A stretch of 64,000 nucleotides of DNA from Candidatus Blochmannia sp. SNP (GTDB lineage Bacteria; Pseudomonadota; Gammaproteobacteria; Enterobacterales; Enterobacteriaceae): NCBI RefSeq assembly GCF_036549215.1, contig NZ_CP144371.1, positions 1 to 64,000 of the forward strand, read 5' to 3'. Of this stretch, positions 44,053-55,667 are shown in pieces; positions within the stretch are counted from its first letter, which is position 1; every line of letters begins with the position of its first letter. The position numbers and the translations under genes are program-made. Under the pieces are notes generated by a model, which searched no databases, was not told the DNA's origin, and saw only the letters and a program-made list of their open reading frames with translations.

Positions 44053-45042
44053 TTAATTTTTTGTTAATATTTTTGATATACTGTCAATTGCAGCAGATAA
44101 ATTATCGCTACATAACCAATGTAAATTTGGCCATTTACGTAACCACGTTAGTTGCCGTTTTGCAAGTTGTCGAGTAGCACAAATCCCTTTAATTATCATC
44201 TGATTGTAGTTAATATCACCAGATAAATATTCCCACATCTGACGATAGCCAACACAAGAAATAGATGATCTTACTTCTTCTCTATGTAAATCAGAGCAAT
44301 TAAATAATTTACTAACTTCATCTTCAAATCCAATCTCTAACATTCTATAAAACCGTTGCTCAATTCTTTTATTTAAAATTTCACGACTTGACGGAACAAT
44401 AGCAAATTGGTGCGCTTGATATCTCAATTTGAGACCAGTAGTTAATTTCAACTCTGTCCATGTTTTTCCAGAAATAAAAAAAATTTCTAATGCTCGAATT
44501 ATTCTTTTATGATCATTTAAATGAATTTTATTGGCAGCAACAGGATCAACATGTTTAAGTAAATTATACATGTTTATCCATCCTATTTTTTGTGCTTCAC
44601 ATTTTAGATCATCACGAATTTTTTGATTAGTTGTTGGTAAAAAAAACAAACCCTCCAGTAAATTCTTAAAATATAACATTGTTCCACCAACTAGAAAAGG
44701 TGTATGTCCGGATTTTATAATTTTTTCTATTTCATTATTTGCATCGTGACAAAAATCTGCCGTTGAATAACATTCAGCTGGATCACGAATATCTATCAAT
44801 TTATGAGGAGCAAGCTTTAATTCTTCAGGAACAGGTTTGGCTGTACCGATATTCATACCACGATATACCAAAGCTGAATCAACACTAATAATATCTATAT
44901 TTAAATTTCTTTTTTTTAAAGCTATAGCTACACTTGTTTTTCCAGAAGCTGTAGGACCCATTAAAAATATAACTAATGGTTGACGTTTAATACTATTTTC
45001 CCTTAACTTATACAATATAAAAATATTATTTCTATAAGTCAC
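44053..45042 (-). CDS. miaA: tRNA dimethylallyltransferase
   Basis: Adds a dimethylallyl group to A37 of tRNAs that read UNN codons. The P-loop is GPTASGKTS (29-37). The motifs DSALVYRGMNIGTAKP and HKLIDIRDP follow, and GYRQMWEYLSG and RQLAKRQLTWLR close the protein. It has 329 residues (E. coli 316). The first codon is GTG without a visible Shine-Dalgarno; a TTG at codon 10 would give an N-terminus closer to the family, so the start is uncertain. mutL is absent between amiB and miaA. Confidence 0.95.
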   Translation of the reverse strand: MTYRNNIFILYKLRENSIKRQPLVIFLMGPTASGKTSVAIALKKRNLNIDIISVDSALVYRGMNIGTAKPVPEELKLAPHKLIDIRDPAECYSTADFCHDANNEIEKIIKSGHTPFLVGGTMLYFKNLLEGLFFLPTTNQKIRDDLKCEAQKIGWINMYNLLKHVDPVAANKIHLNDHKRIIRALEIFFISGKTWTELKLTTGLKLRYQAHQFAIVPSSREILNKRIEQRFYRMLEIGFEDEVSKLFNCSDLHREEVRSSISCVGYRQMWEYLSGDINYNQMIIKGICATRQLAKRQLTWLRKWPNLHWLCSDNLSAAIDSISKILTKN

Positions 45043-45193
45043 ATAAGTAAATGATATATGAATAAATTGTAATTATTTCAACGAACATATTAACTTTTAT
45101 ACATAAGAGTATACAATATATATTAATAATAATTTTTTTAAAAAAATGAAATTTTCATAATAACAGTGCTGATTCAGTAATACTGATTATTTA

Positions 45194-46501
45194 TTAACTT
45201 GCAGCAACATATGTTTTTTTTACTTGTGAGGAATCTAACGGTTTTTTTTGTGATTTTATGAAATAAGAACGTAAACCTTTATACAAAGCATTAGCTATTT
45301 TTTCTTGATAAAGATTACTAATGAGAAGATACTCTTCTTTTATATTACTAATAAATCCAGTTTCTACTAAAATAGATGGAATATCGGGAGATCGCAATAC
45401 AGCAAAACTAGAATACTCAGGTGTATTTTTATGTAAGGTAGTAATATTTTTTAATTGATGTAATACATGCACCGCAATATCGTATCCTACTCGTTTAGCA
45501 TAACCAAACTGTAAATCCAAAACTACATGGCTAAAATATGGATCATTGCAATAACTAGTTAGTATATCTCCTAATCCTCCTAATAGCTCTGAATGTTTTT
45601 CACTGCATTGTAACAAATGTATCATTTCGCTTTTAGCACGACGCTCAGATAGCACCCAAACTGACGCTCCTCTAACATTAGTATTTAAAGCAGAATCCGC
45701 ATGAATAGAAATTAAAACATTTGCTCCTCTTTTTCGCGCCAAATTAGAACGTTCCATAACCGATAAAAAATAGTCTCCATCTCGGATCATTACGGCTTTA
45801 AAACTTGGATCCAAATCCAATAACATTTTTAGTTTTTTAGCTATGCTAATCGTAATATTTTTTTCACATATCCCACCATGTCGTCCCATAGCTCCTGGAT
45901 CTTGTCCTCCATGTCCGGCATCGATTGCTACAATAATCGGAGACAATACTTGTTTGGGATTTTGATTTTTTTTAAATTGTGTATCTATTATTTTTTTTTG
46001 GTGATTTATTACGTTATTTACATGTGCGGGGGTTTTACGAACCATAATAGGTGGCATCTCATGAAGATTTATATCATCAGTTACAGTAAATGTTTTCTTT
46101 TTCAAAATTGTTAATATAAGACGATAATTTTCTTTTATTTGCTTTTGTGTTACTGTTCCTATATTTGAAGGACAAGTTAAATCTAATACTATACGTATAT
46201 TTTGATGATTAATAGATACGTTTGTTCGAATACATCTAACTAAATTAGCACCGTTAAAATTTATTGGAAATATATCTTTTTCAAATTTGGATGCTGTTAG
46301 AAGATCTATCACAATTCTTTCTGGATTGTGCAAAGAAAATATCATATACACGGGGACAATAGCACAATCTAGCATTACCGTAGATTGATTTTTATTATTT
46401 GTAACCGAGATTGCACTAAGAGTTGATGCTATTATAGGTTCTACACATAAATATTTTGACAAGATCATTATTACAAAAACTATTTCATATTTCAACTTCA
46501 T
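45194..46501 (-). CDS. amiB: N-acetylmuramoyl-L-alanine amidase AmiB
   Basis: A periplasmic zinc amidase that cleaves septal peptidoglycan during cell separation. I chose the ATG at 46499-46501 (435 residues), which overlaps the tsaE stop as ATGA and has GGAA upstream; a TTG five codons earlier is less likely. An N-terminal signal (KYEIVFVIMILSKYLCV) is followed by an AMIN domain. The catalytic Amidase_3 domain has the zinc ligands in DAGHGGQDPGA and LISIHADSA, and the glutamate in ILVETGFISN. The ancestral order tsaE-amiB is kept. Confidence 0.94.
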   Translation of the reverse strand: MKLKYEIVFVIMILSKYLCVEPIIASTLSAISVTNNKNQSTVMLDCAIVPVYMIFSLHNPERIVIDLLTASKFEKDIFPINFNGANLVRCIRTNVSINHQNIRIVLDLTCPSNIGTVTQKQIKENYRLILTILKKKTFTVTDDINLHEMPPIMVRKTPAHVNNVINHQKKIIDTQFKKNQNPKQVLSPIIVAIDAGHGGQDPGAMGRHGGICEKNITISIAKKLKMLLDLDPSFKAVMIRDGDYFLSVMERSNLARKRGANVLISIHADSALNTNVRGASVWVLSERRAKSEMIHLLQCSEKHSELLGGLGDILTSYCNDPYFSHVVLDLQFGYAKRVGYDIAVHVLHQLKNITTLHKNTPEYSSFAVLRSPDIPSILVETGFISNIKEEYLLISNLYQEKIANALYKGLRSYFIKSQKKPLDSSQVKKTYVAAS

Positions 46502-46992
46502 ACATGCAATTTCCAATATGCTAATAAATCATCCAGCATTCTATGGCCTAAATTACTAAAAGATTTTATAACTACTTTTCTGGATTTTTCACAATCATGA
46601 TAATTCATTGTCACTGAAATATCTTCTGTTGGTAAAATTTCCATTCCTTGTTTTGGCCATTCTATTAAACATACAGTCTGTCCATCAAAATAGTCTCTAA
46701 TTCCCATATATTCAAGTTCTTCTGAAGAAGTTAATCGATAAAAATCAAAATGACACACATTCCAATGTGTTAGAATATAAGATTCAATCAAAGTATAAGT
46801 TGGACTATTTATATGTCCAACATGTCCTAATGCATGTAAAAATCCTTTACACAAAACAGATTTTCCTGATCCCACATAACCATTTAAATAAATCACACAG
46901 CTTCGAATACAAACAGAAGCCAATATAGCACCTAATAGCAAGGTTTTTGATTCATCAGACAACATCAATACACATTTTTTCATCTTTAACAT
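46498..46992 (-). CDS. tsaE: tRNA threonylcarbamoyladenosine biosynthesis ATPase TsaE
   Basis: An ATPase of the TsaBDE complex that makes t6A37 in ANN-reading tRNAs. The P-loop is GYVGSGKS (38-45). INSPTYTLIESY, HFDFYRL, GIRDYFDGQTVCLIEWP follow and are diagnostic. It has 164 residues (E. coli 153). It overlaps amiB by four bases, so the two are coupled. nnr (yjeF), which precedes it in E. coli, is missing upstream. Confidence 0.95.
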   Translation of the reverse strand: MLKMKKCVLMLSDESKTLLLGAILASVCIRSCVIYLNGYVGSGKSVLCKGFLHALGHVGHINSPTYTLIESYILTHWNVCHFDFYRLTSSEELEYMGIRDYFDGQTVCLIEWPKQGMEILPTEDISVTMNYHDCEKSRKVVIKSFSNLGHRMLDDLLAYWKLHV

Positions 46993-47457
46993 AATTTAAG
47001 ATCTTAAGCGATAAAATATTTTATACATAAAACAATACAAATAACTTCATATAATTTTTTATCGTTCGAACATATCATATATAAATACAACGATATATCA
47101 AAAAATTGAGTCATATTATTACATACTACATCGCTAAGGGTATTAATTCTTTGATAAAAGTGAGTTTTTATCAAAGAATTAATAAAATAATAAGCGCTGA
47201 ATGTATTGAAACAACAAGATACACACTACTGATTTTATCATGAGAATTAACACGTAATATTCAGTACGTTCACATGCCTAAGTATAAGAAATCCTTACTT
47301 TCATAAGTATAATAATCATTTAATTATTTACAAATTGAATAACAATTTATAATTTACTATACCAAATATACAAATATCTACTCCTCCTCAAAATTTGTTA
47401 ATATTGATATCAATATATAATGGAATCAATAAATAGAGCATTAAAATAAATTAAATA
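46993..47457. other. Spacer between tRNA-Gly and tsaE
   Basis: 465 bp in place of the E. coli nnr and queG genes. It holds a 19-bp perfect inverted repeat (47141-47184, listed separately). No frame resembling either gene, and no further RNA, is seen. Confidence 0.55.
47141..47184. repeat. 19-bp perfect inverted repeat
   Basis: The arm at 47141-47159 (TATTAATTCTTTGATAAAA) pairs over its full length with 47166-47184 across a 6-base loop (GTGAGT). It lies about 270 bases after tRNA-Gly and 150 before tsaE. Neither strand has a U-tract after it, so it is not a standard intrinsic terminator. Confidence 0.6.
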
Positions 47458-47530
47458 AGCGGGAAACGAGACTTGAACTCGCGACCCCAACCTTGGCAAG
47501 GTTGTACTCTTCCAACTGAGCTATTCCCGC
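47458..47530 (-). tRNA. tRNA-Gly (GCC)
   Basis: A 73-nt cloverleaf read on the minus strand. The acceptor GCGGGAA pairs with TTCCCGC, and the anticodon stem-loop CAACC-TTGCCAA-GGTTG gives GCC. The T-arm is GAGTTCAAGTCTC, and the discriminator is T as in E. coli. The 3' CCA is not encoded. E. coli has three copies (glyV, glyX, glyY) next to orn; here there is one, in the same place. Confidence 0.95.
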
Positions 47531-47577
47531 TTATTTAAAATAAAAAATCAAAACATAATTTCTATTCATTAATAGAC

Positions 47578-47605
47578 ATTTATCTATCTACACCGATAGA
47601 TAAAT
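47578..47605. repeat. 11-bp perfect hairpin between orn and tRNA-Gly
   Basis: ATTTATCTATC (47578-47588) pairs with GATAGATAAAT (47595-47605) across the loop TACACC. It lies 84 bases after the orn stop on the minus strand and 48 bases upstream of the tRNA-Gly gene. It may separate the two transcripts or protect the orn mRNA. Its role is not shown by sequence. Confidence 0.5.
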
Positions 47606-47688
47606 TTTAATACTAATTAATTATTGTGTAGTAATATGTCATCTTAAATATGGCTAAATAATACTTATATTATAAGTCATATATTATC

Positions 47689-48228
47689 TTATAATTTCAT
47701 AAAATATTTACGATAATATATCAATTCTATAATGGATTCACGAATATCTTCCAATGCACGATGAGTTTTATGTAATTTCAATCCAGATATCAAATCTGGT
47801 CTCCAACGAATCATTAATTCTTTAATAGTACTAACATCCAAGTAATGATGATTAAAATATGATTCTAATTCTGGCATGTATCGAAATAAGAACCGGCGAT
47901 CCTGAGCTATACTGCTTCCACATATCGGTGATTTTTTAAAAGGCACCCAATCTTTTAAAAATTTCACTGTTAAACTAGATGCGTCTATCTCATCTAGTTT
48001 GCTATATTTAACTTTTTTTAATAATCCAGTAGAACTATGAACACGTACATTCCAATCATTCATTAAAGATAACTGATATTCAGATTGATGTATCACTACA
48101 ACAGGACCTTCCGATAAAATATTCAATTCACTATCAGTAATAACTGTAGCTATTTCCAAAATACGATCTTGCTCCGGATCTAATCCAGTCATCTCTAAAT
48201 CAATCCATATTAAATTCTTATCATGCAT
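47689..48228 (-). CDS. orn: Oligoribonuclease
   Basis: A DEDDh 3'-5' exoribonuclease that degrades 2-5 nt RNAs left by other RNases; it is essential in E. coli. ExoI motif [12 protein letters not shown] (8-19) supplies Asp and Glu. Exo[13 protein letters not shown] and ExoIII with [11 protein letters not shown] are present. It has 179 residues (E. coli 181). It is divergent from psd. rsgA, which lies between them in E. coli, is absent. Confidence 0.96.
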   Translation of the reverse strand: MHDKNLIWIDLEMTGLDPEQDRILEIATVITDSELNILSEGPVVVIHQSEYQLSLMNDWNVRVHSSTGLLKKVKYSKLDEIDASSLTVKFLKDWVPFKKSPICGSSIAQDRRFLFRYMPELESYFNHHYLDVSTIKELMIRWRPDLISGLKLHKTHRALEDIRESIIELIYYRKYFMKL

Positions 48229-48657
48229 TAAAATTCCACCTGTACACTACATTACTTAATAACTTAATTAAGCAATATAAATATTACCCTCATGAGCACT
48301 TTTACTTTTTAAGATCATACTAATCTAAGTTAAATAAAATATATGAAATATCTTATATATATGCGTACATATTATTGTAATATACATATCGAATATTAAA
48401 TGTAAATTACCATACTATTTAAATAAAATTTTTATATTTATCACTATTATTTTGTAACTTCTTCTTAGCAATAAACGTAACTTTTTTTCACAGCAAAAGT
48501 TTAGCACACTTTTGCACACTTTTATACAATATACAACCATATTATATGTTATATTAACATCTGAAAATAATGTGAATTTATAAACAATTAACAGAAAAAT
48601 ATATAATCGCTATAATCATTAACTAAAAATTAATAATTTAAAAATTAGGTACACATT
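48229..48657. other. Divergent spacer between orn and psd
   Basis: 429 bp that should carry promoters for both genes; E. coli has rsgA here. A hairpin GCAAAAGT (48493-48500) with ACTTTTGC (48508-48515), and an overlapping 10-bp tandem duplication GCACACTTTT (48504-48523), lie in the psd leader. No RsgA-like frame is seen. Confidence 0.55.
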
Positions 48658-49536
48658 ATGTTAGAAAAAATACAAGTTCTACTGCAGTACTTATTACCAA
48701 AATATTGGATTACTTATTTATTAGGATTAGGGGCATCATGGAAAGGTGGATGGGTAACGCATTATGCTATTCAATTATTTATTCGTATCTATAAAATAGA
48801 CATGAAAGAGTTCGATAAACCTAATCCATCCAATTATACAACGTTTAATGAGTTTTTCACTCGAAAATTGCGTAATAATTCTCGGCCTATAGATACCAAT
48901 TTATCTACATTAGTTATCCCGGCTGATGGAATTATTACTCAAATAGGAAAAATAAATCAAAAAAATACCTTCCAAATAAAAGGAATTCCTTATCATCTAG
49001 ATGGATTACTAGCAGGCCATGATAACATCATTGACTATTTTAGTGATGGGAACTTCGTGATCATTTATATACCTCCGCAAAATTGTCATCGTGTCTACAT
49101 GCCTTGTACAGGCACACTGCGTGAGGTGTTGTATATACCTGGCGATTTATTTTCAGTACATCCAAAAATTACAAAAAATATACCTAATATATTTTCTCGC
49201 AATGAAAGAGTCATCTGTTTATTTGAAACAGATTTTGGTTATATGGCTCAAATTTTAGTTGGAACTATAATAGTAGGAAGCATTGAAACTACATGGTTAG
49301 GAACAATTACCCCGCCCCGAGAAGGTGTCGTTAAACATTGGCGCTACCCAAATACTTCAAATATTAAGGATGCAATTATATTACAAAAAGGACATGAAAT
49401 GGGATTATTTAAATTAGGATCTACTGTTATTAATTTATTTGATAACAAAAAGGTTATTTTAAACAGTCTATTACAACCATACGATATTGCTCGTATTGGA
49501 ATGCCTTTAGCACAAGGATGTAATCAAGAGAAATAA
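48658..49536 (+). CDS. psd: Phosphatidylserine decarboxylase proenzyme
   Basis: Makes phosphatidylethanolamine from phosphatidylserine at the inner membrane. It is a self-cleaving pyruvoyl enzyme. The LGST motif near residue 257 ([11 protein letters not shown]) is the cleavage site between Gly and Ser. [29 protein letters not shown] and GSIETTWLG are conserved. It has 292 residues (E. coli 322); only the poorly conserved C-terminal tail is missing. mscM follows after 11 bp, as in E. coli, so they form an operon. Confidence 0.96.
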   Translation: MLEKIQVLLQYLLPKYWITYLLGLGASWKGGWVTHYAIQLFIRIYKIDMKEFDKPNPSNYTTFNEFFTRKLRNNSRPIDTNLSTLVIPADGIITQIGKINQKNTFQIKGIPYHLDGLLAGHDNIIDYFSDGNFVIIYIPPQNCHRVYMPCTGTLREVLYIPGDLFSVHPKITKNIPNIFSRNERVICLFETDFGYMAQILVGTIIVGSIETTWLGTITPPREGVVKHWRYPNTSNIKDAIILQKGHEMGLFKLGSTVINLFDNKKVILNSLLQPYDIARIGMPLAQGCNQEK

Positions 49537-49547
49537 TCACATATATT

Positions 49548-52500
49548 ATGCATCATCTCACATCATGCAATAATATTGTATATAATGTGCTTTCTTTTCA
49601 AAAGAAAGCCATATTTCTTAAATATTTTTCTTTATCAATATTTATTGTAGGATGTTTGTATTCACTGATAATATTTTCTTATGATTTTTCAGAAGAACAC
49701 GAAATTAAAAAATATTTACAACATATACAACAACAAGAACATATTGATATTCATCAAAAATCCATTATAGAAAATTTACAATCTACTTTATATTTTATTT
49801 CTGAAAGAAAATCTTCTAATATTAAAATTAAAGAATATCAAAAAATAATAGATGATTTTCCATATATAACCCTTCAATTACGTAAAGAATATAATGATAT
49901 CTCTAATCAAAGTATTAATATTAATAAAAATCTTTCTGCCCATGAACTGAAACAGAAAACATTCCAAATTAATAATCAATTAACAAATTTATCAAAACAA
50001 TTGAAACAAGAAGAAGATTATATATCTTCAATTAACGAATCATTAATATTATTACCAGAACAACAAACTGTGGCTAAGAATATATTAAATAATTTAGCAC
50101 AACAACAAATATTATCTGTTGTAAATATAAATACTCCGATAGAACAATCCAAATTTACTGCATTACAAGCAGAACAGGCAGCTAGGCAATTAAAAATAGC
50201 CGAACTCGAACTCGCTCAATTAAGCGCCAATAATCGTAAAGAATTATCCCAACTTCGAGCAACATTATTGAAAAAAAAATACGAATGTGTAAATAATGAA
50301 CTACAAATATTAAAAAACCAATTAAACTATTTATGTAAAAGTGAAATAAAACAACCTATTGAATATAATGAAAAAATACTATCAGAACAGAATAGAACAT
50401 TACCAAAGTCCATTATAAAGCAGATACAAATCAATCAGGATCTTTCAGCTATTTTAAAACAACAAGTACATCATATAAACAGCATCACATCTAAAAAACA
50501 AGAAGTTACATCATATACATTACAAGTACGTCAAACTTTTGCTAATTTACTTGAACAAGCACAGTGGTTAGATAAATCTCCAGCTCTTGGAGAAACACTA
50601 CGTTCTCAAGTTTCAAAGTTACCAAAAATGCCTAAATCTCAACAGTTAGATCATGATATGGCTCAACTAAGAGCCAAACGTCTTCAATGTGAAAACCAAT
50701 TGAACAAATTAATGTTAATATCATCACAAAGTAAACAAGACGATGGATCGTTATTAACATTACCACAAAAAAATATTCTTGAAAAAAAAATAACTATACA
50801 ACGTAATCTTATTACTGCATTATTAAATAATTATGATATTCAAATCCTTGAATTAACAAAGTTAAAAATTTCTTATGAACAACTTAAAGAAGCATTACAA
50901 GATGTACAAAAAGCTACACATCGTTATTTATTTTGGGTAGCTGATGTGCACCCAATTACTATATCCTACCCATTAGAAATTTATCATGATTTATATCGGT
51001 TATTAATTACAAACAAATTTGATCATCAAATAATACATATTTTAAAAATGATTTTTTCTGATCAAAAAACCCTAATGTTAATAATATTGTGTTTCATTGC
51101 ATCATTTGGATTTCATTTTACTGCATATCGTCATTATAAAGAATTTTTAAAACGATCTAGTAAAAAAATAGGTAAAGTAAATCAAGATAATTTTTTGCTT
51201 ACTTTGTATAATATATGGTACTCAATGTTAATAGCATTACCAATCCCAATTTTGTGGGCAATCATAGGATATAGTTTAAATCACACTTGGTTATACCCTA
51301 TTTCTGTAGAAATTAGTGATGAAATTAATGCTACAACTTTTATACTATGGGTATTTATAGTAGGCGTTTATTTTGCGTCCCCAAAAGGATTGTTCATTAT
51401 CCATTTTGGTTGGCCAAAAAAAAGAGTTCAACAAGTTTTTTCACATCATTATATCTGGGCTATTATAACAGTTGTTTTTTTAATAATGATACTAACTATA
51501 TTTAATAACTATAACGATAGAGAGTTTTCTAATACTTTGGGACGATTATGCTTTATTTTACTATGTATTTGTTTAACATTTATTACCAATAATCTAAAAT
51601 GTTCTGGATTACCTTTGTATTTAAATAAATATGATTCTTCTGATAACATCATTAATCGTTTTTTGTGGAATATTATGATATGTGCGCCAATAATAGCGGC
51701 GATTTCTTGTATTTTAGGCTATTTATTCGCTGCTCAGACATTATTAGCGCGGTTAGAAACATCATTATTTATTTGGATTATATTATTAATCGTATACCAT
51801 ATTATTCGTAGATGGACATCTATTCAGCGACGTCGCATTGCTTTTGAACGAGCTAAACAAAGACGAGCTACGCAATTACATCTAAGAACATATAATAATG
51901 AATCAAATGCTTATCAATCACAAACTAACAAATTAGTATCTAATGATAAAATCAATAAAAAGATTTTAGATTTAGATACTATTAGTACACAGTCATTACA
52001 ACTAATACGATCTATTATTACTCTTATTGCCCTGTTGTTAACGACTTTATTATGGTCAGAATTGTATTCTGCATTCTCTTTTTTAGAAAATATTACATTA
52101 TGGGATGTGACTTCTACTATAAAAGGCGTAGATAATATTCAACCTATCACATTGAATTCATTTATTATTTCTGTCTTAGTAATTGTTATTACCACAAAAA
52201 CAGTAAGAAATTTACCAGCATTTCTAGAACTCACTTTTTTACAACATTTAGACCTTACGCCAGGAACAGGATATGCTATTACTACGTTAACTAAATATAT
52301 ATTGATGTTTCTTGGAGGAATAATAGGATGTTCATTGATAGGTATAGAATGGACTAAAATACAATGGTTAGTGGCAGCATTAGGCGTAGGATTAGGTTTT
52401 GGATTACAAGAAATTTTTGCTAATTTCATCTCTGGCTTAATAATATTATTTGAAAAACCTATTCGTATTGGTGATACTGTAACTATTAGTAATCTTACTG

Positions 52501-52976
52501 GTAATATTACTCGAATTAATACTCGTGCAACTATCATTACTGATTGGAATCATAAAGAAATTATTGTTCCAAACAAAGAATTTATTACAAAACAATTCAT
52601 TAATTGGTCTTTATCGGATACATTAACACGCGTAGTACTACGCGTGCCAGCTCCATTAAAAACAGATGCTAAAAAGATAGTACAAATCTTATTACAAATA
52701 GTAAAAAATTCTTCTCTTGCTTTAAATACTCCACCTCCAGAAGTATATTTAGTAGATTTACAACAGGGGCTACCTGTATTTGAAATACGAATACACATAT
52801 CAGATATAAAGCTTCGTATGCCCTTATGTCATCAAATACATATGTTGATCATAGAATATTGCCAAAATAATGGATTAAAACTACCATATGTACCTATATA
52901 TGCTTATAACAATCAGTTATTTGTTAATAATTTTGATTCTAATTATCCTAATGCAAATTATTATACAACAAAATAG
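49548..52976 (+). CDS. mscM: Miniconductance mechanosensitive channel MscM (YjeP)
   Basis: A large MscS-family channel of the inner membrane that opens on hypo-osmotic stress. It has 1142 residues (E. coli 1107). The first 40 residues contain a membrane segment. A long periplasmic, coiled-coil region rich in Gln, Lys and Leu runs to about residue 480. About ten hydrophobic segments follow. The MscS domain is clear: pore-lining helix with AALGVGLGFGLQEIFANFISGLIILFE-like pattern near 945-970, then PIRIGDTVTI, and WNHKEIIVPNKEFI. The frame is intact over 3.4 kb. It converges on efp. Confidence 0.93.
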   Translation: MHHLTSCNNIVYNVLSFQKKAIFLKYFSLSIFIVGCLYSLIIFSYDFSEEHEIKKYLQHIQQQEHIDIHQKSIIENLQSTLYFISERKSSNIKIKEYQKIIDDFPYITLQLRKEYNDISNQSININKNLSAHELKQKTFQINNQLTNLSKQLKQEEDYISSINESLILLPEQQTVAKNILNNLAQQQILSVVNINTPIEQSKFTALQAEQAARQLKIAELELAQLSANNRKELSQLRATLLKKKYECVNNELQILKNQLNYLCKSEIKQPIEYNEKILSEQNRTLPKSIIKQIQINQDLSAILKQQVHHINSITSKKQEVTSYTLQVRQTFANLLEQAQWLDKSPALGETLRSQVSKLPKMPKSQQLDHDMAQLRAKRLQCENQLNKLMLISSQSKQDDGSLLTLPQKNILEKKITIQRNLITALLNNYDIQILELTKLKISYEQLKEALQDVQKATHRYLFWVADVHPITISYPLEIYHDLYRLLITNKFDHQIIHILKMIFSDQKTLMLIILCFIASFGFHFTAYRHYKEFLKRSSKKIGKVNQDNFLLTLYNIWYSMLIALPIPILWAIIGYSLNHTWLYPISVEISDEINATTFILWVFIVGVYFASPKGLFIIHFGWPKKRVQQVFSHHYIWAIITVVFLIMILTIFNNYNDREFSNTLGRLCFILLCICLTFITNNLKCSGLPLYLNKYDSSDNIINRFLWNIMICAPIIAAISCILGYLFAAQTLLARLETSLFIWIILLIVYHIIRRWTSIQRRRIAFERAKQRRATQLHLRTYNNESNAYQSQTNKLVSNDKINKKILDLDTISTQSLQLIRSIITLIALLLTTLLWSELYSAFSFLENITLWDVTSTIKGVDNIQPITLNSFIISVLVIVITTKTVRNLPAFLELTFLQHLDLTPGTGYAITTLTKYILMFLGGIIGCSLIGIEWTKIQWLVAALGVGLGFGLQEIFANFISGLIILFEKPIRIGDTVTISNLTGNITRINTRATIITDWNHKEIIVPNKEFITKQFINWSLSDTLTRVVLRVPAPLKTDAKKIVQILLQIVKNSSLALNTPPPEVYLVDLQQGLPVFEIRIHISDIKLRMPLCHQIHMLIIEYCQNNGLKLPYVPIYAYNNQLFVNNFDSNYPNANYYTTK

Positions 52977-53001
52977 ATACTAATTAGCATCTAGTATAAA
53001 T

Positions 53002-53568
53002 TTATTTAGCTCGAGAAATATATGTTCCTGAACGAGTATTTATTTTAATTAACTCCCCTGATTGAATAAACAGTGGAACCTTAATCATAGCTCCAGTGTT
53101 TACTGTAGCTAATTTAGTTTCAGATGATCCAGAGTTATTCTTTTTTATTGAAGTAGTATTTATTACTTTCAGTTCTATACAATTAGGAGGGGTTATAAGA
53201 ATTGGCACGTTATTCCATAAAGTCACCACATAATGTAGTTGAGTGGTAATCCATTTAAAGTTATCTCCTACTATTTTTGAAGCAACAGCAATTTCTTCAA
53301 AATTTTTTTCATCCATAAAATACCAAAATTCACTATCATGATATACATAAATCAAGCTGACATCATAAAGATCAGCTGATCTTAACAAATCTCCAGATTT
53401 AAAAGTCTTTTCTAGAATTTTTCCAGATATGATTTGTCTAAATCGCACACGACTAAAAGATTGTCCTTTACCGGGCTTTATAGACTCACTACTAATGATA
53501 ACACATGGTTCATTATTTTGAATAATCTTAAGCCCAGTTTTGAATTCATTAATGCTATATAGTACCAT
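53002..53568 (-). CDS. efp: Translation elongation factor P
   Basis: Relieves ribosome stalling at polyproline stretches. The 188 residues equal the E. coli length. The three-domain fold is readable, with EKTFKSGD and the C-terminal signature [26 protein letters not shown]. The modified lysine is Lys34 in KPGKGQ, the target of EpmA lysylation in E. coli, so modification remains possible; epmB and epmA are not in this window. It lies downstream of groL on the same strand, behind a 29-bp hairpin. Confidence 0.96.
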   Translation of the reverse strand: MVLYSINEFKTGLKIIQNNEPCVIISSESIKPGKGQSFSRVRFRQIISGKILEKTFKSGDLLRSADLYDVSLIYVYHDSEFWYFMDEKNFEEIAVASKIVGDNFKWITTQLHYVVTLWNNVPILITPPNCIELKVINTTSIKKNNSGSSETKLATVNTGAMIKVPLFIQSGELIKINTRSGTYISRAK

Positions 53569-53594
53569 AAAAATTAGTTCTAAAAAGAACCACG

Positions 53595-53666
53595 ATCACC
53601 ACCGAACTAAATAACCCTAATCTTATTCCTATTTTATAGATTAGGGTTATTTAGTTCGGTGGTGAT
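53595..53666 (-). terminator. 29-bp perfect inverted repeat between groL and efp
   Basis: Arm 53595-53623 pairs without mismatch with 53638-53666 across a 14-base loop. The arms begin ATCACCACCGAAC and include TAACCCTAAT, so they are mixed-sequence rather than simple A/T. On the minus strand it starts 22 bases after the groL stop and is followed by GTGGTTCTTTTTAG, a partial U-tract, 27 bases before the efp ATG. It probably ends or stabilises the groESL mRNA. It is far longer than a normal intrinsic terminator. Confidence 0.65.
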
Positions 53667-53687
53667 TATATTCTTTTTAATGAAAAA

Positions 53688-55373
<1,686 letters not shown>

Positions 55374-55667
55374 TTATTTCTCAACGATAGCAAGGATATC
55401 GCTTTCTGACATAATTAATACTTCTTCATTATCAATTTTCTCCACTTTTACACCATACCCGTCATTGAAAATCACGGTGTCGCCAATACGAACATCTAAA
55501 GCTTTTACCTCCCCGTTTTCCAAAACACGGCCATGACCAACAGCCAATACCTCTCCACGTGTAGATTTTCCTGCTGCAGATCCAGTTAATACGATACCTC
55601 CTGCAGATTTTGATTCAACCTCTTTACGTTTAACAATTACACGATCATGCAATGGACGAATTTTCAT
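55374..55667 (-). CDS. groS: 10 kDa co-chaperonin GroES
   Basis: Caps the GroEL chamber. Its 97 residues equal the E. coli length. [29 protein letters not shown] includes the mobile loop, and the roof and C-terminal [13 protein letters not shown] are intact. It is the first gene of groS-groL. A conserved heat-shock promoter lies 112 bases upstream. Confidence 0.98.
   Translation of the reverse strand: MKIRPLHDRVIVKRKEVESKSAGGIVLTGSAAGKSTRGEVLAVGHGRVLENGEVKALDVRIGDTVIFNDGYGVKVEKIDNEEVLIMSESDILAIVEK

Noticed and set aside
45132-45147. T7A7 palindrome after amiB as a terminator
   Set aside because: Pure A/T with no loop. Such runs are expected by composition. A very small stem next to it is not convincing either.
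52139-52537. 132-codon minus-strand frame inside mscM
   Set aside because: It lies opposite the best conserved MscS domain of mscM and mirrors its codon pattern. It is an antisense shadow.
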